Below the pieces are notes generated by a model. The model was not told where the DNA came from, did no database searches, and saw only the letters and a program-made list of their open reading frames with translations. Source: Actinomycetota bacterium (GTDB lineage: Bacteria; Actinomycetota; Actinomycetes; S36-B12). Taken from it: 41,436 nucleotides of DNA. Positions 7,820-20,618 of the stretch are shown here, in pieces; positions within the stretch are counted from its first letter, which is position 1; each line of letters opens with the position of its first letter. The translations under genes and the position numbers were made by a program. Location of the stretch: contig WLOE01000004.1 of the NCBI GenBank assembly GCA_009699465.1, forward strand, positions 1 through 41,436. Direction: 5' to 3'.

Positions 7820-8017
7820 TCCCCTTCGTGTCTGACCCCTCAGGCACATCCCGCTGTGCGAACTTCCCCCGAAGCACGCATCGACGCGAATCTCGCGTCT
7901 GGGATCCATTCACGAAGTTGGTGATTGTTGCTGCCGCAAGGCGGGCGACACACCCGACCGCGTGGGTCGGAGACTGAGGGCAAGAAACAGCAAGGTCAAC
8001 AACGAGAAAGGCAACAC

Positions 8018-8392
8018 GTGCCAACGATCCAGCAGCTGGTCCGCAAGGGCCGGCAGGACAAGGTCTCCAAGACCAAGGCCCCTGCGCTTAAAGGCAGCCC
8101 ACAGCGTCGTGGCGTGTGTACCCGCGTGTACACCACCACCCCTAAGAAGCCGAACTCAGCGCTTCGCAAGGTGGCTCGTGTGCGTCTGACCTCTGGCATC
8201 GAAATCACTGCCTACATCCCAGGCGTGGGCCACAACCTGCAGGAGCACTCAATCGTGCTCGTTCGCGGTGGTCGTGTGCGCGATCTGCCTGGTGTTCGTT
8301 ACAAGGTCATCCGCGGCGCACTTGACACCCAGGGTGTCAAGAACCGCAAGCAGGCCCGTAGTAAGTACGGCGCGAAGAAGGAGAAGGCCTAA
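8018..8392 (+). CDS. rpsL: 30S ribosomal protein S12
   Basis: GTG start [15 protein letters not shown]...; '[19 protein letters not shown]', '[26 protein letters not shown]'; 124 aa. Confidence 0.98.
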   Translation: MPTIQQLVRKGRQDKVSKTKAPALKGSPQRRGVCTRVYTTTPKKPNSALRKVARVRLTSGIEITAYIPGVGHNLQEHSIVLVRGGRVRDLPGVRYKVIRGALDTQGVKNRKQARSKYGAKKEKA

Positions 8393-8862
8393 TGCCTCGT
8401 AAAGGTCCTGCCCCCAAGCGGCCGATCATCATTGATCCGGTCTACCAGGCACCCATCGTTACTCAGCTGATCAACAAGGTTCTCCTTGATGGCAAGCGTT
8501 CAACAGCTGAAAAGATCGTCTATGGCGCCCTCGAAGGTTGCGAAGCTAAGACCGGCACCGATCCTGTGCAGACGCTTAAGCGCGCACTGGACAACATTCG
8601 TCCAACCTTGGAAGTTCGCTCACGCCGTGTTGGTGGCGCGACCTACCAGGTTCCAGTTGAAGTGAAGGCTGGTCGTTCAACCACGCTCGCACTTCGTTGG
8701 TTGATTACGTACTCACGTCAGCGTCGGGAAAAGACCATGACCGAGCGCCTGATGAACGAACTGCTGGATGCTTCAAACGGTCTTGGCGCAAGCGTCAAGA
8801 AGCGCGAAGACACCCACAAGATGGCGGAGTCCAACAAGGCCTTCGCGCATTACCGCTGGTAA
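8392..8862 (+). CDS. rpsG: 30S ribosomal protein S7
   Basis: [47 protein letters not shown]; 156 aa; start overlaps rpsL stop (TAATG). Confidence 0.98.
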   Translation: MPRKGPAPKRPIIIDPVYQAPIVTQLINKVLLDGKRSTAEKIVYGALEGCEAKTGTDPVQTLKRALDNIRPTLEVRSRRVGGATYQVPVEVKAGRSTTLALRWLITYSRQRREKTMTERLMNELLDASNGLGASVKKREDTHKMAESNKAFAHYRW

Positions 8863-8907
8863 CCACTCAACTTTTCTTTCATCAGCCTCAAGTAACGGAG
8901 TTCACTC

Positions 8908-11007
8908 GTGTCAACGCAGACCAGTCTCGATCTGGCCAAGGTGCGCAACATCGGCATCATGGCTCACATCGACGCGGGCAAGACCACGACCACTGAGCGC
9001 ATCCTGTTCTACACCGGTGTTAACTACAAGATCGGTGAAGTCCACGACGGCGGCGCAACGATGGACTGGATGGAGCAGGAGCAAGAACGTGGCATCACGA
9101 TCACGTCAGCTGCTACCACCTGTGAGTGGAAAGACCACACCATCAACATCATTGACACTCCAGGTCACGTCGACTTCACAGTTGAAGTAGAGCGTTCACT
9201 GCGTGTGCTTGATGGTGCTGTCACTGTGTTCGATGGCGTTGCTGGTGTTGAGCCGCAGTCAGAAACTGTATGGCGTCAGGCGGATAAATACTCAGTTCCA
9301 CGTATCTGCTTCGTCAACAAGCTTGACCGCACTGGTGCGGACTTCTTCCGTTGTGTTGACATGATCGTTGAGCGCCTTGGTGCAACTCCACTTGTGCTTC
9401 AGATTCCTATCGGAGCTGAAGGCGACTTCCTGGGTGTAGTTGATCTCATCGCAATGAAGGCTCTCACTTGGCGTGGCGAAACCCAAAAGGGCGAAGACTA
9501 CGTAATCGAAGAGATTCCAGCAGAGCTTGCAGATCAGGCAGCTGAATACCGCGAAAAAATGCTCGAAACTCTTTCAGAGGCTGACGACGCAATCATGGAG
9601 AAGTTCCTTGAAGGCGAAGACTTGAGCGTTGAAGAAATTCAGGCAGCAATTCGCCGCGCAACTCTTGCGTACAAGTTGACCCCAATCCTCACCGGTTCTG
9701 CTTTCAAGAACAAGGGTGTTCAGCCAATGCTCGACGCAGTGGTTGCTTACCTTCCTTGCCCACTTGACGTGACTGCAGTTGAAGGTCACAAGATGGGTGA
9801 TGAAGAAGTCATCATCGAGCGCAAGCCAAGTGATGCAGAGCCATTCGCTGCACTCGCATTCAAAATCATGACCGACCCACACTTGGGCAAGCTCACCTAC
9901 GTGCGCGTCTACTCAGGCCGTTTGAACACTGGTACTGCAGTGCTCAACAGCGTGAAGGATCGCAAGGAGCGCATCGGCAAGATTTACCGAATGCATGCGA
10001 ACAAGCGTGAAGAAATTGATTCAGTGGGCGCTGGCGACATCGTTGCTGTGATGGGTCTTAAGGACACCACTACTGGCGAAACTTTGTGCGATATCAGCAA
10101 CCCAGTGGTTCTTGAGTCAATGACGTTCCCAGCTCCCGTCATTCACATTGCAATTGAGCCAAAGTCAAAGGGTGACCAAGACAAGCTCGGCATTGCAATT
10201 CAGCGTTTGTCTGATGAAGACCCAACGTTCCACGTGCGTTCAGATGAAGAAACCGGCCAGACCATCATCGGTGGCATGGGCGAACTTCACCTTGAAGTGC
10301 TCGTTGACCGCATGAAGCGCGAATTCAACGTTGAAGCCAACGTTGGAAAGCCTCAGGTTGCGTACCGCGAGACCATCACCAAGAAGGTCGAAAAGGTTGA
10401 CTACACCCACAAGAAGCAGTCTGGTGGTTCAGGTCAGTTCGGTCGCGTCATCATCGACCTTGAGCCAAACACCGACGAGGGTGGTGGCTACGCGTTCGTG
10501 AACAAGGTGACCGGTGGTCGCATTCCTCGCGAATACATTCCTTCAGTTGACGCTGGTTGCCAAGACTCACTTGAAAACGGTGTGCTTGCTGGTTATCCAA
10601 TGGTTGACGTCAAGGTCACGCTGCAAGACGGCGCGTACCACGATGTTGACTCGTCAGAACTCGCATTCAAAATCGCCGGCACCATGGCGTTCCGCGAAGC
10701 TGCCCGCATGGCTGGCGCAGTAATCCTGGAACCAATGATGGCTGTTGAAGTGACGACCCCAGAAGACTTCATGGGCGACGTCATCGGCGACCTCAACTCA
10801 CGACGCGGCCAGATTCAGGCCATGGAAGAGCGTTCCGGCGCTCGTGTTGTGAAAGCAGTTGTACCGCTGTCCGAAATGTTTGGTTACGTAGGCGATCTAC
10901 GCAGCCGCACACAAGGGCGTGCGTCGTACAGCATGCAATTTGACTCCTATGCACAGGTTCCTTCAAATGTGCAGGTGGAGATCATCGCTAAGGCTCGCGG
11001 CGAATAG
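8908..11007 (+). CDS. fusA: Elongation factor G
   Basis: GTG start; '[24 protein letters not shown]', 699 aa. Confidence 0.98.
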   Translation: MSTQTSLDLAKVRNIGIMAHIDAGKTTTTERILFYTGVNYKIGEVHDGGATMDWMEQEQERGITITSAATTCEWKDHTINIIDTPGHVDFTVEVERSLRVLDGAVTVFDGVAGVEPQSETVWRQADKYSVPRICFVNKLDRTGADFFRCVDMIVERLGATPLVLQIPIGAEGDFLGVVDLIAMKALTWRGETQKGEDYVIEEIPAELADQAAEYREKMLETLSEADDAIMEKFLEGEDLSVEEIQAAIRRATLAYKLTPILTGSAFKNKGVQPMLDAVVAYLPCPLDVTAVEGHKMGDEEVIIERKPSDAEPFAALAFKIMTDPHLGKLTYVRVYSGRLNTGTAVLNSVKDRKERIGKIYRMHANKREEIDSVGAGDIVAVMGLKDTTTGETLCDISNPVVLESMTFPAPVIHIAIEPKSKGDQDKLGIAIQRLSDEDPTFHVRSDEETGQTIIGGMGELHLEVLVDRMKREFNVEANVGKPQVAYRETITKKVEKVDYTHKKQSGGSGQFGRVIIDLEPNTDEGGGYAFVNKVTGGRIPREYIPSVDAGCQDSLENGVLAGYPMVDVKVTLQDGAYHDVDSSELAFKIAGTMAFREAARMAGAVILEPMMAVEVTTPEDFMGDVIGDLNSRRGQIQAMEERSGARVVKAVVPLSEMFGYVGDLRSRTQGRASYSMQFDSYAQVPSNVQVEIIAKARGE

Positions 11008-11095
11008 TCGCGGATCAAAAAGAATACAAATATCCAAAGAAACCAAACCCGATCCGCGATAACGCCGGACGGCTACACAACAAGGGAGAACTCAA

Positions 11096-12292
<1,197 letters not shown>

Positions 12293-12300
12293 TAGCTGAT

Positions 12301-12328
12301 TGTTGGGGGCGGGCAACCGCCCCCAACA
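12301..12328 (+). other. Stable hairpin downstream of tuf: 12-bp perfect stem with GCAA (GNRA) tetraloop
   Basis: TGTTGGGGGCGG-GCAA-CCGCCCCCAACA, 8 nt after the tuf stop; no U-tract follows. Confidence 0.8.
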
Positions 12329-12400
12329 TCAACTCGCAAGACCAGCACTACCTCGCAACATCACAGCATTGGCACACGAGAAGTAAGGACACCAGCCACC

Positions 12401-12709
12401 ATGGCGGGACAAAAGATCCGAATCCGGCTTAAGGCCTATGACCACGAGGTCATCGATTCATCGGCGCGCAAAATTGTCGAGACGGTGATCCGTACTGGTG
12501 CATCGGTTGCTGGCCCAGTGCCATTGCCAACTGAGAAGAACGTGTACTGCGTGATTCGCTCACCTCATAAGTACAAGGACAGCCGTGAGCACTTCGAGAT
12601 GCGCACGCACAAGCGCCTCATTGACATTCTTGACCCCACGCCAAAGACCGTTGATTCGCTAATGCGTCTCGACCTTCCGGCTGGTGTCGACATCGAGATC
12701 AAGCTGTAG
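12401..12709 (+). CDS. rpsJ: 30S ribosomal protein S10
   Basis: [29 protein letters not shown]..., 102 aa. Confidence 0.98.
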   Translation: MAGQKIRIRLKAYDHEVIDSSARKIVETVIRTGASVAGPVPLPTEKNVYCVIRSPHKYKDSREHFEMRTHKRLIDILDPTPKTVDSLMRLDLPAGVDIEIKL

Positions 12710-12723
12710 GGACGACGAAAAAA

Positions 12724-13368
12724 ATGGGCACCAACGTTAAGGGTGTACTGGGCACCAAGCTCGGCATGACACAGGTCTGGGATGAGAACAACAAAGTTGT
12801 TCCTGTCACCGTTGTGCAAGCCGGTCCTTGTGTTGTCACGCAGGTACGCACTCCAGAGAACGACGGTTACTCAGCCGTCCAAATCGCCTTCGGCGCGATC
12901 GATCCACGCAAAGTCAACAAGCCTGCTGCAGGTCACTTCGAAAAGGCTGGCGTGACACCTCGCCGCCACCTCGTTGAGATCCGCACTGCAGACGCTTCGG
13001 AATACACGTTGGGCCAAGAGCTCACCGCGGAAACCTTTGAAGATGGCCAGCGCATCGACGTCGTAGCAACGACCAAGGGCAAGGGTTTTGCCGGCGGTAT
13101 GAAGCGCCATGGTTTCCATGGTCTTCGCGCATCGCACGGTGTAACCCGTAAGCACCGTTCACCAGGTTCCATCGGTGGCTGTTCAACACCAGGTCGCGTG
13201 TTCAAGGGCATGAAGATGGCTGGCCGTATGGGCGGCGATCGTCAGACCACGTTGAACCTCATTGTTCAAAAGGTTGACGCTACAAATGGCCTGCTCCTGA
13301 TCAAGGGTGCAGTTCCAGGACCTAAGGGCGCACTCGTATTCGTCCGTACCGCAGTGAAGGAGGCGTAA
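12724..13368 (+). CDS. rplC: 50S ribosomal protein L3
   Basis: '[25 protein letters not shown]', '[13 protein letters not shown]...HRSPGSIG'. Confidence 0.97.
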   Translation: MGTNVKGVLGTKLGMTQVWDENNKVVPVTVVQAGPCVVTQVRTPENDGYSAVQIAFGAIDPRKVNKPAAGHFEKAGVTPRRHLVEIRTADASEYTLGQELTAETFEDGQRIDVVATTKGKGFAGGMKRHGFHGLRASHGVTRKHRSPGSIGGCSTPGRVFKGMKMAGRMGGDRQTTLNLIVQKVDATNGLLLIKGAVPGPKGALVFVRTAVKEA

Positions 13369-13370
13369 CG

Positions 13371-14045
13371 ATGACTTCTGTTGACGTTCGCACCCCAGCT
13401 GGCAAAGCTGCCGGCAAGGCCGATCTTCCTGCTGAGATCTTCGACGTGCAGGTCAACGTTCCGTTGATCCACCAGGTTGTTGTTGCGCAGCTTGCTGCAG
13501 CACGCCAAGGCACACACGACACCAAGCGTCGTGGCGAAGTTCGCGGTGGTGGCCGTAAGCCTTACAAGCAAAAGGGCACCGGCCGTGCACGCCAGGGTTC
13601 GATTCGCGCACCTCATTACGCAGGTGGCGGTGTTGCACATGGGCCACACCCACGCGATTACTCACAGCGCACACCGAAGAAGATGAAGGCTGCAGCTCTT
13701 CGCGGCGCATTGTCTGATCGTGCTCGCGACAGCAAGGTGCATGTGGTCTCTGAACTCGTGACTGGCGCAACGCCGTCCACGAAACAGGCCATTGCATTGT
13801 TCAAGGCCCTTGGCATTGACGGTCGCGTCCTTGTTGCGATCACTCGCACTGACGACATCTCAGCATTGAGCTTGCGCAACGTTCCAACGGTGCACGTGCT
13901 CTACATCGATCAGCTCAACACCTACGACGTGTTGGTCAACGATCATGTGCTCTTCACCGAAGATGCACTCGAAGCTTTCATCGCTGGAAGCCCAGCCGGT
14001 AAGAGCGCGAAAGCTGTTGCAACTGAGGGTGAGGTTTCAGCATGA
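13371..14045 (+). CDS. rplD: 50S ribosomal protein L4
   Basis: '[34 protein letters not shown]' L4 signature. Confidence 0.97.
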   Translation: MTSVDVRTPAGKAAGKADLPAEIFDVQVNVPLIHQVVVAQLAAARQGTHDTKRRGEVRGGGRKPYKQKGTGRARQGSIRAPHYAGGGVAHGPHPRDYSQRTPKKMKAAALRGALSDRARDSKVHVVSELVTGATPSTKQAIALFKALGIDGRVLVAITRTDDISALSLRNVPTVHVLYIDQLNTYDVLVNDHVLFTEDALEAFIAGSPAGKSAKAVATEGEVSA

Positions 14046-14341
14046 AAATCGCAGATCCACGCGACATTCTGATTGCACCAGTGGTGTCAGAGAAGAGCTA
14101 CGCACTTCTTGACGAGAACAAGTACACGTTCATCGTGTCAACGACTGCTAACAAGACGCAGATCAAGATTGCAGTCGAAGAAGTTTTCGGTGTGAAGGTT
14201 CTTGCCGTCAACACCATGAACCGTGAAGGCAAGCGCCTTCGCACGAAGACTGGTTTTGGAAAGCGTGCCGATACCAAGCGCGCAATCGTCTCAGTAGCCG
14301 CCGGCGACCGCATCGACATCTTCGGAGGCCCGGTCTCCTGA
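14042..14341 (+). CDS. rplW: 50S ribosomal protein L23
   Basis: '[25 protein letters not shown]', 99 aa, 4-bp overlap with rplD. Confidence 0.96.
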   Translation: MKIADPRDILIAPVVSEKSYALLDENKYTFIVSTTANKTQIKIAVEEVFGVKVLAVNTMNREGKRLRTKTGFGKRADTKRAIVSVAAGDRIDIFGGPVS

Positions 14342-14369
14342 CCGGCCATCGATCACCAGAGGAACAGAC

Positions 14370-15206
14370 ATGGGAATCCGTAAGTACAAGCCGACTACGC
14401 CGGGCCTTCGCGGCTCGTCAGTAGCCGACTTCGTCGAGATCACGCGCTCCACACCGGAGAAGTCACTCGTTCGTCCATTGCCAAAAAAGGGTGGACGTAA
14501 CAACAGTGGTCGCATCACGACTCGTCACCAAGGTGGCGGTCACAAGCGTGCGTACCGCATTATCGACTTCAAGCGTTCAGACAAAGATGGTGTGCCAGCC
14601 AAGGTTGCGCACATTGAATACGATCCAAACCGCACCGCACGTATTGCATTGCTGCACTACGCGGACGGCGAGAAGCGTTACATCATTGCGCCGAACAAAC
14701 TCAAGCAAGGCGACCTCATTGAGACTGGCCCAGGTGCCGACATCAAGCCAGGTAACAGCCTGCCAATGCGCAATATCCCCGTCGGTACGGTGATCCACGC
14801 TGTGGAACTCAAGCCAGGCGGCGGAGCAAAGATTGCTCGCTCAGCTGGTACCAGCATTCAGTTGGTAGCAAAGGACGGCCCATTCGCGCAGTTGCGTATG
14901 CCATCCGGTGAAATCCGCAACGTTGATCTGCGCTGCCGCGCAACCATCGGCGAAGTTGGTAACGCTGAGCAGTCAAACATCAACTGGGGCAAGGCTGGCC
15001 GTATGCGTTGGAAGGGCAAGCGCCCAACCGTTCGTGGTGTGGCAATGAACCCGGTCGACCATCCACATGGTGGTGGTGAAGGTAAGACTTCCGGTGGACG
15101 TCACCCAGTGAATCCAAACGGTAAGCCAGAAGGCCGTACGCGTAAGCGCAATAAGGCCAGCGATCAGTTCATCGTCCGACGCCGCAAGACCGGCAAGAAG
15201 CGCTAA
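14370..15206 (+). CDS. rplB: 50S ribosomal protein L2
   Basis: '[21 protein letters not shown]', '[25 protein letters not shown]'. Confidence 0.98.
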   Translation: MGIRKYKPTTPGLRGSSVADFVEITRSTPEKSLVRPLPKKGGRNNSGRITTRHQGGGHKRAYRIIDFKRSDKDGVPAKVAHIEYDPNRTARIALLHYADGEKRYIIAPNKLKQGDLIETGPGADIKPGNSLPMRNIPVGTVIHAVELKPGGGAKIARSAGTSIQLVAKDGPFAQLRMPSGEIRNVDLRCRATIGEVGNAEQSNINWGKAGRMRWKGKRPTVRGVAMNPVDHPHGGGEGKTSGGRHPVNPNGKPEGRTRKRNKASDQFIVRRRKTGKKR

Positions 15207-15214
15207 GGGAAGAC

Positions 15215-15496
15215 ATGCCACGTAGCCTCAAGAAAGGCCCGTTTGTCGACGGCCATCTACTCAAGAAGGTCGACGCACAAAATGAGTCTGGATCAAAGAA
15301 CGTGATCAAGACCTGGTCACGCCGCTCAATGATCGTTCCTGCAATGTTGGGTCACACCCTGGCAGTGCATGACGGCCGTAAGCATGTGCCAGTTTTCGTC
15401 AGCGAAAACATGGTCGGCCACAAGCTTGGTGAGTTCGCTCCTACACGTACCTTCAAGGGTCACGTCAAGGACGACCGCAAGGCTAAGCGTCGCTAA
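15215..15496 (+). CDS. rpsS: 30S ribosomal protein S19
   Basis: [20 protein letters not shown]..., 93 aa. Confidence 0.98.
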   Translation: MPRSLKKGPFVDGHLLKKVDAQNESGSKNVIKTWSRRSMIVPAMLGHTLAVHDGRKHVPVFVSENMVGHKLGEFAPTRTFKGHVKDDRKAKRR

Positions 15497-15557
15497 GCGC
15501 GAACGCTCACTCAACATCATTAATTACTGAATTACACGACGAAGCAAGGGGAAAGCG

Positions 15558-15899
15558 ATGGAAGCCAGGGCCCAGGCGCGGTACGTCCGCGTCACGCCCA
15601 TGAAGGCGCGCCGCGTGATTGACCTCATTCGAGGCATGAACGCAAGCGACGCCCAGGCGGTGTTGGCATTTGCACCACAGGCAGCAAGTGAGCCAATCGG
15701 CAAGGTTCTTGCCAGTGCAATTGCGAACGCAACAAACAACCATGCGATGGACGCCCGTTCGCTCGTCGTGAGCGCGGCATACGTGGACGAAGGTCCAACG
15801 ATGAAGCGAATCCGTCCACGTGCACAGGGTCGGGCATACCGCATCCGCAAGCGCAGCAGCCACATCACCGTGGTTGTTTCAGACCAGAAGGAAGGGTGA
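15558..15899 (+). CDS. rplV: 50S ribosomal protein L22
   Basis: '[21 protein letters not shown]', '[20 protein letters not shown]'. Confidence 0.97.
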   Translation: MEARAQARYVRVTPMKARRVIDLIRGMNASDAQAVLAFAPQAASEPIGKVLASAIANATNNHAMDARSLVVSAAYVDEGPTMKRIRPRAQGRAYRIRKRSSHITVVVSDQKEG

Positions 15900-15906
15900 T
15901 TAGGCC

Positions 15907-16725
15907 ATGGGTCAAAAAGTAAATCCACATGGTTTCCGCCTCGGAATCACCACGGACTTCAAGTCTCGCTGGTTTGCTGATTCGCAGAAGCCAGGACAGC
16001 GCTACCGCGACTACGTCCAAGAAGACGTCAAGATCCGCAAGGTCTTGTCTGAAGGCATGGAACGTGCTGGCATTGCCAAGGTTGAAATCGAGCGCACCCG
16101 TGATCGCGTCCGCATTGACATTCACACTGCCCGTCCAGGCATCGTGATTGGTCGCCGTGGCGCAGAAGCTGATCGCATTCGTGGCGATTTGGAAAAGCTC
16201 ACTGGCAAGCAGGTTCAGCTGAACATCCTCGAGGTTAAGAACCCAGAGCTTGATTCACAGTTGGTGGCGCAAGGCATCGCTGAGCAGTTGAACTCACGCG
16301 TGTCATTCCGACGCGCAATGCGTAAGGGCATGCAGAGCACCATGAAGAGTGGCGCTAAGGGCATTCGTGTTCAGGTGTCTGGTCGTCTTGGCGGTGCTGA
16401 AATGTCACGTACCGAGTTCTACCGTGAAGGTCGCGTGCCATTGCACACCCTTCGCGCAGACATCGACTACGGCTTCTACGAAGCACGCACTACTTTCGGT
16501 CGCATTGGTGTGAAGGTCTGGATCTACAAGGGCGATGCACTTGCTACCCGCTCAGAGCGTGAAGCAGCAGCAGCTGCTGCGCGCTTGGGCAAGGGCCCAA
16601 CTGCTGCAGGTCGACCACGTCGTCCACGAGCAGAAGATGCAGGCGCCGTTGAAGCTGTTGCTGTTGAAGCAACCGAAGCTGCACCAGTTGCAGTCGAGGC
16701 TGCTGCAGTCGGAACGGAAGGCTAA
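15907..16725 (+). CDS. rpsC: 30S ribosomal protein S3
   Basis: '[25 protein letters not shown]', KH-domain '[26 protein letters not shown]'; Ala/Val/Glu-rich C-terminal tail. Confidence 0.98.
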   Translation: MGQKVNPHGFRLGITTDFKSRWFADSQKPGQRYRDYVQEDVKIRKVLSEGMERAGIAKVEIERTRDRVRIDIHTARPGIVIGRRGAEADRIRGDLEKLTGKQVQLNILEVKNPELDSQLVAQGIAEQLNSRVSFRRAMRKGMQSTMKSGAKGIRVQVSGRLGGAEMSRTEFYREGRVPLHTLRADIDYGFYEARTTFGRIGVKVWIYKGDALATRSEREAAAAAARLGKGPTAAGRPRRPRAEDAGAVEAVAVEATEAAPVAVEAAAVGTEG

Positions 16726-16727
16726 TC

Positions 16728-17150
16728 ATGTTGATTCCACGTCGCGTGAAGCACCGTAAGCAGCATCACCCAAGCCGCACTGGTGTGGCAAAGGGTGGCA
16801 CCGAGGTGACCTTCGGTACCTACGGTCTCCAAGCTCTTGAGCATGGTTACATCACGAACCGTCAGATTGAATCGGCTCGTATTGCTATCACTCGTCACAT
16901 TCGTCGTGGTGGCAAGGTCTGGATCAACATTTACCCAGACCGTCCATTGACTAAGAAGCCAGCAGAAACTCGCATGGGTTCCGGTAAGGGTTCACCTGAA
17001 TGGTGGGTCGCCAACGTGAAGCCAGGCCGGGTCATGTTTGAGCTCGACTACCCAGATGCGAAGATTGCGCATGAAGCACTCACCCGTGCCATGCACAAGC
17101 TTCCAATGAAGTGCCGAATCGTTCGGCGCGACGAAGCAGGTGAGAACTAA
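16728..17150 (+). CDS. rplP: 50S ribosomal protein L16
   Basis: '[37 protein letters not shown]', 140 aa. Confidence 0.98.
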   Translation: MLIPRRVKHRKQHHPSRTGVAKGGTEVTFGTYGLQALEHGYITNRQIESARIAITRHIRRGGKVWINIYPDRPLTKKPAETRMGSGKGSPEWWVANVKPGRVMFELDYPDAKIAHEALTRAMHKLPMKCRIVRRDEAGEN

Positions 17151-17380
17151 TGGCAGCAGGTACACAGGCCGGCGAGTTGCGTAATCTTGATGACGCAGAA
17201 CTCACCGCAAAGCTTCGTGAAGCAAAGGAAGAACTGTTCAACCTTCGCTTCCAAGGTGCAACCGGACAACTTGAGAACCACGGTCGACTTCGCGCAGTGC
17301 GCAAAGACATCGCACGGATCTACACGATCTTGCGTGAGCGTGAACTAGGCATCACCCCAGTTCAGGGTGGAGCAGCATGA
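17150..17380 (+). CDS. rpmC: 50S ribosomal protein L29
   Basis: '[49 protein letters not shown]'. Confidence 0.97.
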   Translation: MAAGTQAGELRNLDDAELTAKLREAKEELFNLRFQGATGQLENHGRLRAVRKDIARIYTILRERELGITPVQGGAA

Positions 17381-17661
17381 GTGCGAAAGAGGCAAGTGTG
17401 AGTGACGTCAAGCGCGGATACCGCAAGACCCGTGAGGGTCTTGTCGTCAGCGACAAGATGGACAAGACAGTGGTTGTTGCGGTTGAAGATCGTTTCAAGC
17501 ACCCGCTTTACGGCAAGGTCGTGCGACGCACGAGCAAGCTCAAAGCACATGACGAGGCAAACGCCGCCGGTATCGGTGACCGCGTGCTTCTGATGGAGAC
17601 CCGCCCGTTGTCAGCGACAAAGCGCTGGCGCGTTGTGGAAATCCTCGAAAAGGCCAAGTAA
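17377..17661 (+). CDS. rpsQ: 30S ribosomal protein S17
   Basis: '[38 protein letters not shown]'. Confidence 0.97.
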   Translation: MSAKEASVSDVKRGYRKTREGLVVSDKMDKTVVVAVEDRFKHPLYGKVVRRTSKLKAHDEANAAGIGDRVLLMETRPLSATKRWRVVEILEKAK

Positions 17662-17714
17662 GTCAGTTCCGCCAGGCTCGGTAATGAGAACCGGCAGACG
17701 ATCAGGAGAATGAA

Positions 17715-18083
17715 GTGATTCAGCAAGAGTCGCGACTACGTGTCGCCGACAACACGGGTGCCAAGGAGCTCTTGTGCATTCGTGTACTCGGTGGCTCAGG
17801 GCGCCGATACGCCGGCATTGGTGACATCATCGTCGCCACTGTTAAAGACGCCATTCCAGGTGGAGGCGTAAAGAAAGGTGACGTTGTTAAGGCTGTCATC
17901 GTTCGCACGAAGAAAGAACGCCGCCGTCCGGATGGTTCATACATCCGTTTCGACGAGAACGCTGCTGTCATCCTCAAGGCTGACGGAGAGCCTCGCGGCA
18001 CTCGCATCTTCGGACCTGTTGGTCGCGAACTGCGCGACAAGAAGTACATGAAGATCATTTCGTTGGCTCCGGAGGTGCTGTAA
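17715..18083 (+). CDS. rplN: 50S ribosomal protein L14
   Basis: '[37 protein letters not shown]', 122 aa. Confidence 0.98.
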   Translation: MIQQESRLRVADNTGAKELLCIRVLGGSGRRYAGIGDIIVATVKDAIPGGGVKKGDVVKAVIVRTKKERRRPDGSYIRFDENAAVILKADGEPRGTRIFGPVGRELRDKKYMKIISLAPEVL

Positions 18084-18085
18084 CC

Positions 18086-18448
18086 ATGTCACAGCTCAAT
18101 ATCCGTAAGGGCGATCTCGTCCAGGTAATTTCTGGTAAGGATCGCGGCGTCAAAGGTAAGGTCATCGACGTCTTTCCTGAAGCCCAACGTGTAATCGTCG
18201 AAGGCGTTAACCGCGTCAAGAAGCACACCAAGGTTGGTCAGAACGCCGGTGGCGCTCAGACTGGTGGCATCGTCACGGTTGAAGCTCCCATTCATGCCTC
18301 GAACGTCATGATCATCGATCCCGAAGACGGCCGCCCAACTCGCATTGGCTTCCGCAAGGAAACCGTTGAGAAGCGTCGTCCAGATGGCTCAACGTACGAA
18401 GCACAGCGCAGCATCCGTGTTTCGCGCCGCACAGGTAAGGACATCTGA
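18086..18448 (+). CDS. rplX: 50S ribosomal protein L24
   Basis: KOW motif '[37 protein letters not shown]'. Confidence 0.97.
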   Translation: MSQLNIRKGDLVQVISGKDRGVKGKVIDVFPEAQRVIVEGVNRVKKHTKVGQNAGGAQTGGIVTVEAPIHASNVMIIDPEDGRPTRIGFRKETVEKRRPDGSTYEAQRSIRVSRRTGKDI

Positions 18449-18450
18449 GC

Positions 18451-19008
18451 ATGACTACTGCAACTTCACCTCGCTTGAAGGCTAAGTACCGCGCAGAAAT
18501 CGTTCCTGCATTGAAGAGCGAATTCGAGTTCGCAAACATCATGCAGGTCCCAGGGTTGGTCAAGATCGTGGTCAACATGGGTGTCGGCGAAGCTGCTCGC
18601 GACTCAAAGCTCATCGAAGGCGCTATCCGTGACCTCACCGAGATCACCGGCCAAAAGCCACAGGTCACCAAGGCACGTAAGTCCATCGCACAGTTCAAGT
18701 TGCGCGAAGGCCAGCCAATTGGTGCACACGTGACTCTTCGCGGCGATCGCATGTGGGAATTCCTGGATCGCTTGCTTTCGCTCGCGCTGCCTCGCATCCG
18801 TGACTTCCGCGGCCTGTCACCAAAGCATTTTGACGGCAACGGTAACTACACCTTCGGTCTCACCGAGCAGTCAATGTTCCATGAGATTGACCAAGACAAG
18901 ATCGATCGCACCCGTGGCATGGACATCACCCTTGTCACCACCGCGAAGACCGATGATGAAGGCCGCGCCTTGCTTCGCCTTCTCGGATTCCCTTTCAAGG
19001 AGGCCTGA
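18451..19008 (+). CDS. rplE: 50S ribosomal protein L5
   Basis: '[26 protein letters not shown]', '[23 protein letters not shown]'. Confidence 0.97.
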   Translation: MTTATSPRLKAKYRAEIVPALKSEFEFANIMQVPGLVKIVVNMGVGEAARDSKLIEGAIRDLTEITGQKPQVTKARKSIAQFKLREGQPIGAHVTLRGDRMWEFLDRLLSLALPRIRDFRGLSPKHFDGNGNYTFGLTEQSMFHEIDQDKIDRTRGMDITLVTTAKTDDEGRALLRLLGFPFKEA

Positions 19009-19011
19009 GCC

Positions 19012-19197
19012 ATGGCGAAGAAAGCACTCATCAATAAGCAGCAAGGAAAGCCGAAGTTCAAAGTTCGCGCTTACACCCGTTGCAACAAGTGCGGCCGTCC
19101 GCATTCTGTCTATCGCAAATTCGGCTTGTGCCGTATTTGTCTCCGTGAAATGGCACACGCTGGCGAACTGCCTGGTGTGACAAAGAGCAGCTGGTAA
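19012..19197 (+). CDS. rpsN: 30S ribosomal protein S14, zinc-binding (type Z)
   Basis: 61 aa with two CxxC motifs: '[38 protein letters not shown]'. Confidence 0.97.
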   Translation: MAKKALINKQQGKPKFKVRAYTRCNKCGRPHSVYRKFGLCRICLREMAHAGELPGVTKSSW

Positions 19198-19255
19198 ACC
19201 ACGACGCTGAAGGTCCTAACGGAAACCGCAGCGAGGAAGGCCTTAGGCCAATAAC

Positions 19256-19654
19256 ATGACAATGACTGACCCGATTGCAGACATGCTTGCGCGCTTGCGC
19301 AACGCAAACTCTGCCTATCACGACTCTGTGTCGATGCCTCACAGCAAGATCAAGCTGCACATTGCAGAAATCTTGAAGCGCGAGGGATACATCGCCGACT
19401 TCAGCGAAACCGACGAAACTGTTGGCAAAACGTTGACTCTCAATCTCAAGTACGGCCCTAGCCGTGAGCGTTCAATCGCTGGATTGCGTCGCGTTTCAAA
19501 GCCAGGTCTGCGCGTATACGCAAAGAGCACCGCATTGCCTCGCGTCCTTGGTGGCCTTGGCATTGCAATCCTGTCCACTTCTGGCGGTTTGCTTACCGAC
19601 CGTCAGGCTCAAAAGAAAGGCGTAGGTGGGGAAGTCCTCGCCTACGTCTGGTAG
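19256..19654 (+). CDS. rpsH: 30S ribosomal protein S8
   Basis: '[33 protein letters not shown]', 132 aa. Confidence 0.97.
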   Translation: MTMTDPIADMLARLRNANSAYHDSVSMPHSKIKLHIAEILKREGYIADFSETDETVGKTLTLNLKYGPSRERSIAGLRRVSKPGLRVYAKSTALPRVLGGLGIAILSTSGGLLTDRQAQKKGVGGEVLAYVW

Positions 19655-19664
19655 GGGGTATCTG

Positions 19665-20204
19665 ATGTCACGCATCGGTCGTCTCCCAATCACCGTTCCT
19701 GCAGGTGTAACTATCGACATCGCTGGTCAACACGTCACGGTCAAGGGTCCTAAGGGATCGTTGAGCATCGTTGTTGCAGAGCCAATCGTTGCCACTCTCT
19801 CTGATGGTGTGCTCACGGTTACTCGTCCAAATGACGAGCGTCGTTCACGTGCATTGCACGGCCTGAGCCGCACGTTGATCTCCAATATGGTGATTGGTGT
19901 AACCACAGGATTTGAAAAGTCACTTGAACTCGTTGGCACCGGTTACCGCGTGGCAGCAAAAGGCACTGACCTTGAGTTCCAGCTTGGCTTTAGCCACCCA
20001 GTAGTGGTTCCAGCACCTGAAGGCATTGCTTTCGTGGTGGAAAGCCCAGTGAAGTTGAAAATCGCGGGCATCGACAAGCAAAAGGTGGGCGAAGTTGCCG
20101 CCAACATCCGCAAGATTCGTCCACCAGAGCCTTACAAGGGCAAGGGTGTGCGGTACGAGGGTGAAGTCATCCGCCGCAAGGCTGGAAAGGCTGGTAAGAA
20201 GTGA
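19665..20204 (+). CDS. rplF: 50S ribosomal protein L6
   Basis: ATG at 19665 ([19 protein letters not shown]); '[28 protein letters not shown]'. Confidence 0.97.
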   Translation: MSRIGRLPITVPAGVTIDIAGQHVTVKGPKGSLSIVVAEPIVATLSDGVLTVTRPNDERRSRALHGLSRTLISNMVIGVTTGFEKSLELVGTGYRVAAKGTDLEFQLGFSHPVVVPAPEGIAFVVESPVKLKIAGIDKQKVGEVAANIRKIRPPEPYKGKGVRYEGEVIRRKAGKAGKK

Positions 20205-20584
20205 GCAAGTACGGTGTCAAGCTTGGCAAGGGCAACAAAAATGTCATTGGCCGCAAGCGTCGCCACATCCGCGTACGCAAGAAGGTTTCAGGTACGGCCG
20301 AGCGTCCACGCTTGGTTGTCACCCGATCAGCACGCCACCTGGTGGCTCAGGTTGTCGACGACACCCAGGGTCTGACGTTGGCATCAGCCTCAACGATGGA
20401 AGCCGACCTTCGTGTCGACGCCGTCGACAAGAGCGCAAAGGCACGCAAGGTTGGCCAGCTGGTCGCCGATCGCGCCAAGAAGGCCGGAATCGAAGCGGTT
20501 GTGTTTGACCGCGGCGGTAACAAGTACCACGGTCGCGTGGCCGCTCTCGCTGAGGGCGCCCGCGAAGGTGGCCTGGACTTCTAA
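20201..20584 (+). CDS. rplR: 50S ribosomal protein L18
   Basis: GTG start; '[31 protein letters not shown]'. Confidence 0.96.
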   Translation: MSKYGVKLGKGNKNVIGRKRRHIRVRKKVSGTAERPRLVVTRSARHLVAQVVDDTQGLTLASASTMEADLRVDAVDKSAKARKVGQLVADRAKKAGIEAVVFDRGGNKYHGRVAALAEGAREGGLDF

Positions 20585-20618
20585 GACGTATTCGGACAAG
20601 TAGGGAAGAGGAAACACC

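Noticed and set aside
7564-7977. 137-aa + ORF overlapping the DUF4190 gene and rpsL leader
   Set aside because: Out of frame with a plausible membrane protein and spans promoter/leader hairpins; no domain.
16544-16729. Leu/Gln-rich minus-strand ORF opposite the S3 tail
   Set aside because: Low-complexity artefact of the Ala/Glu-rich S3 C-terminus read in reverse.
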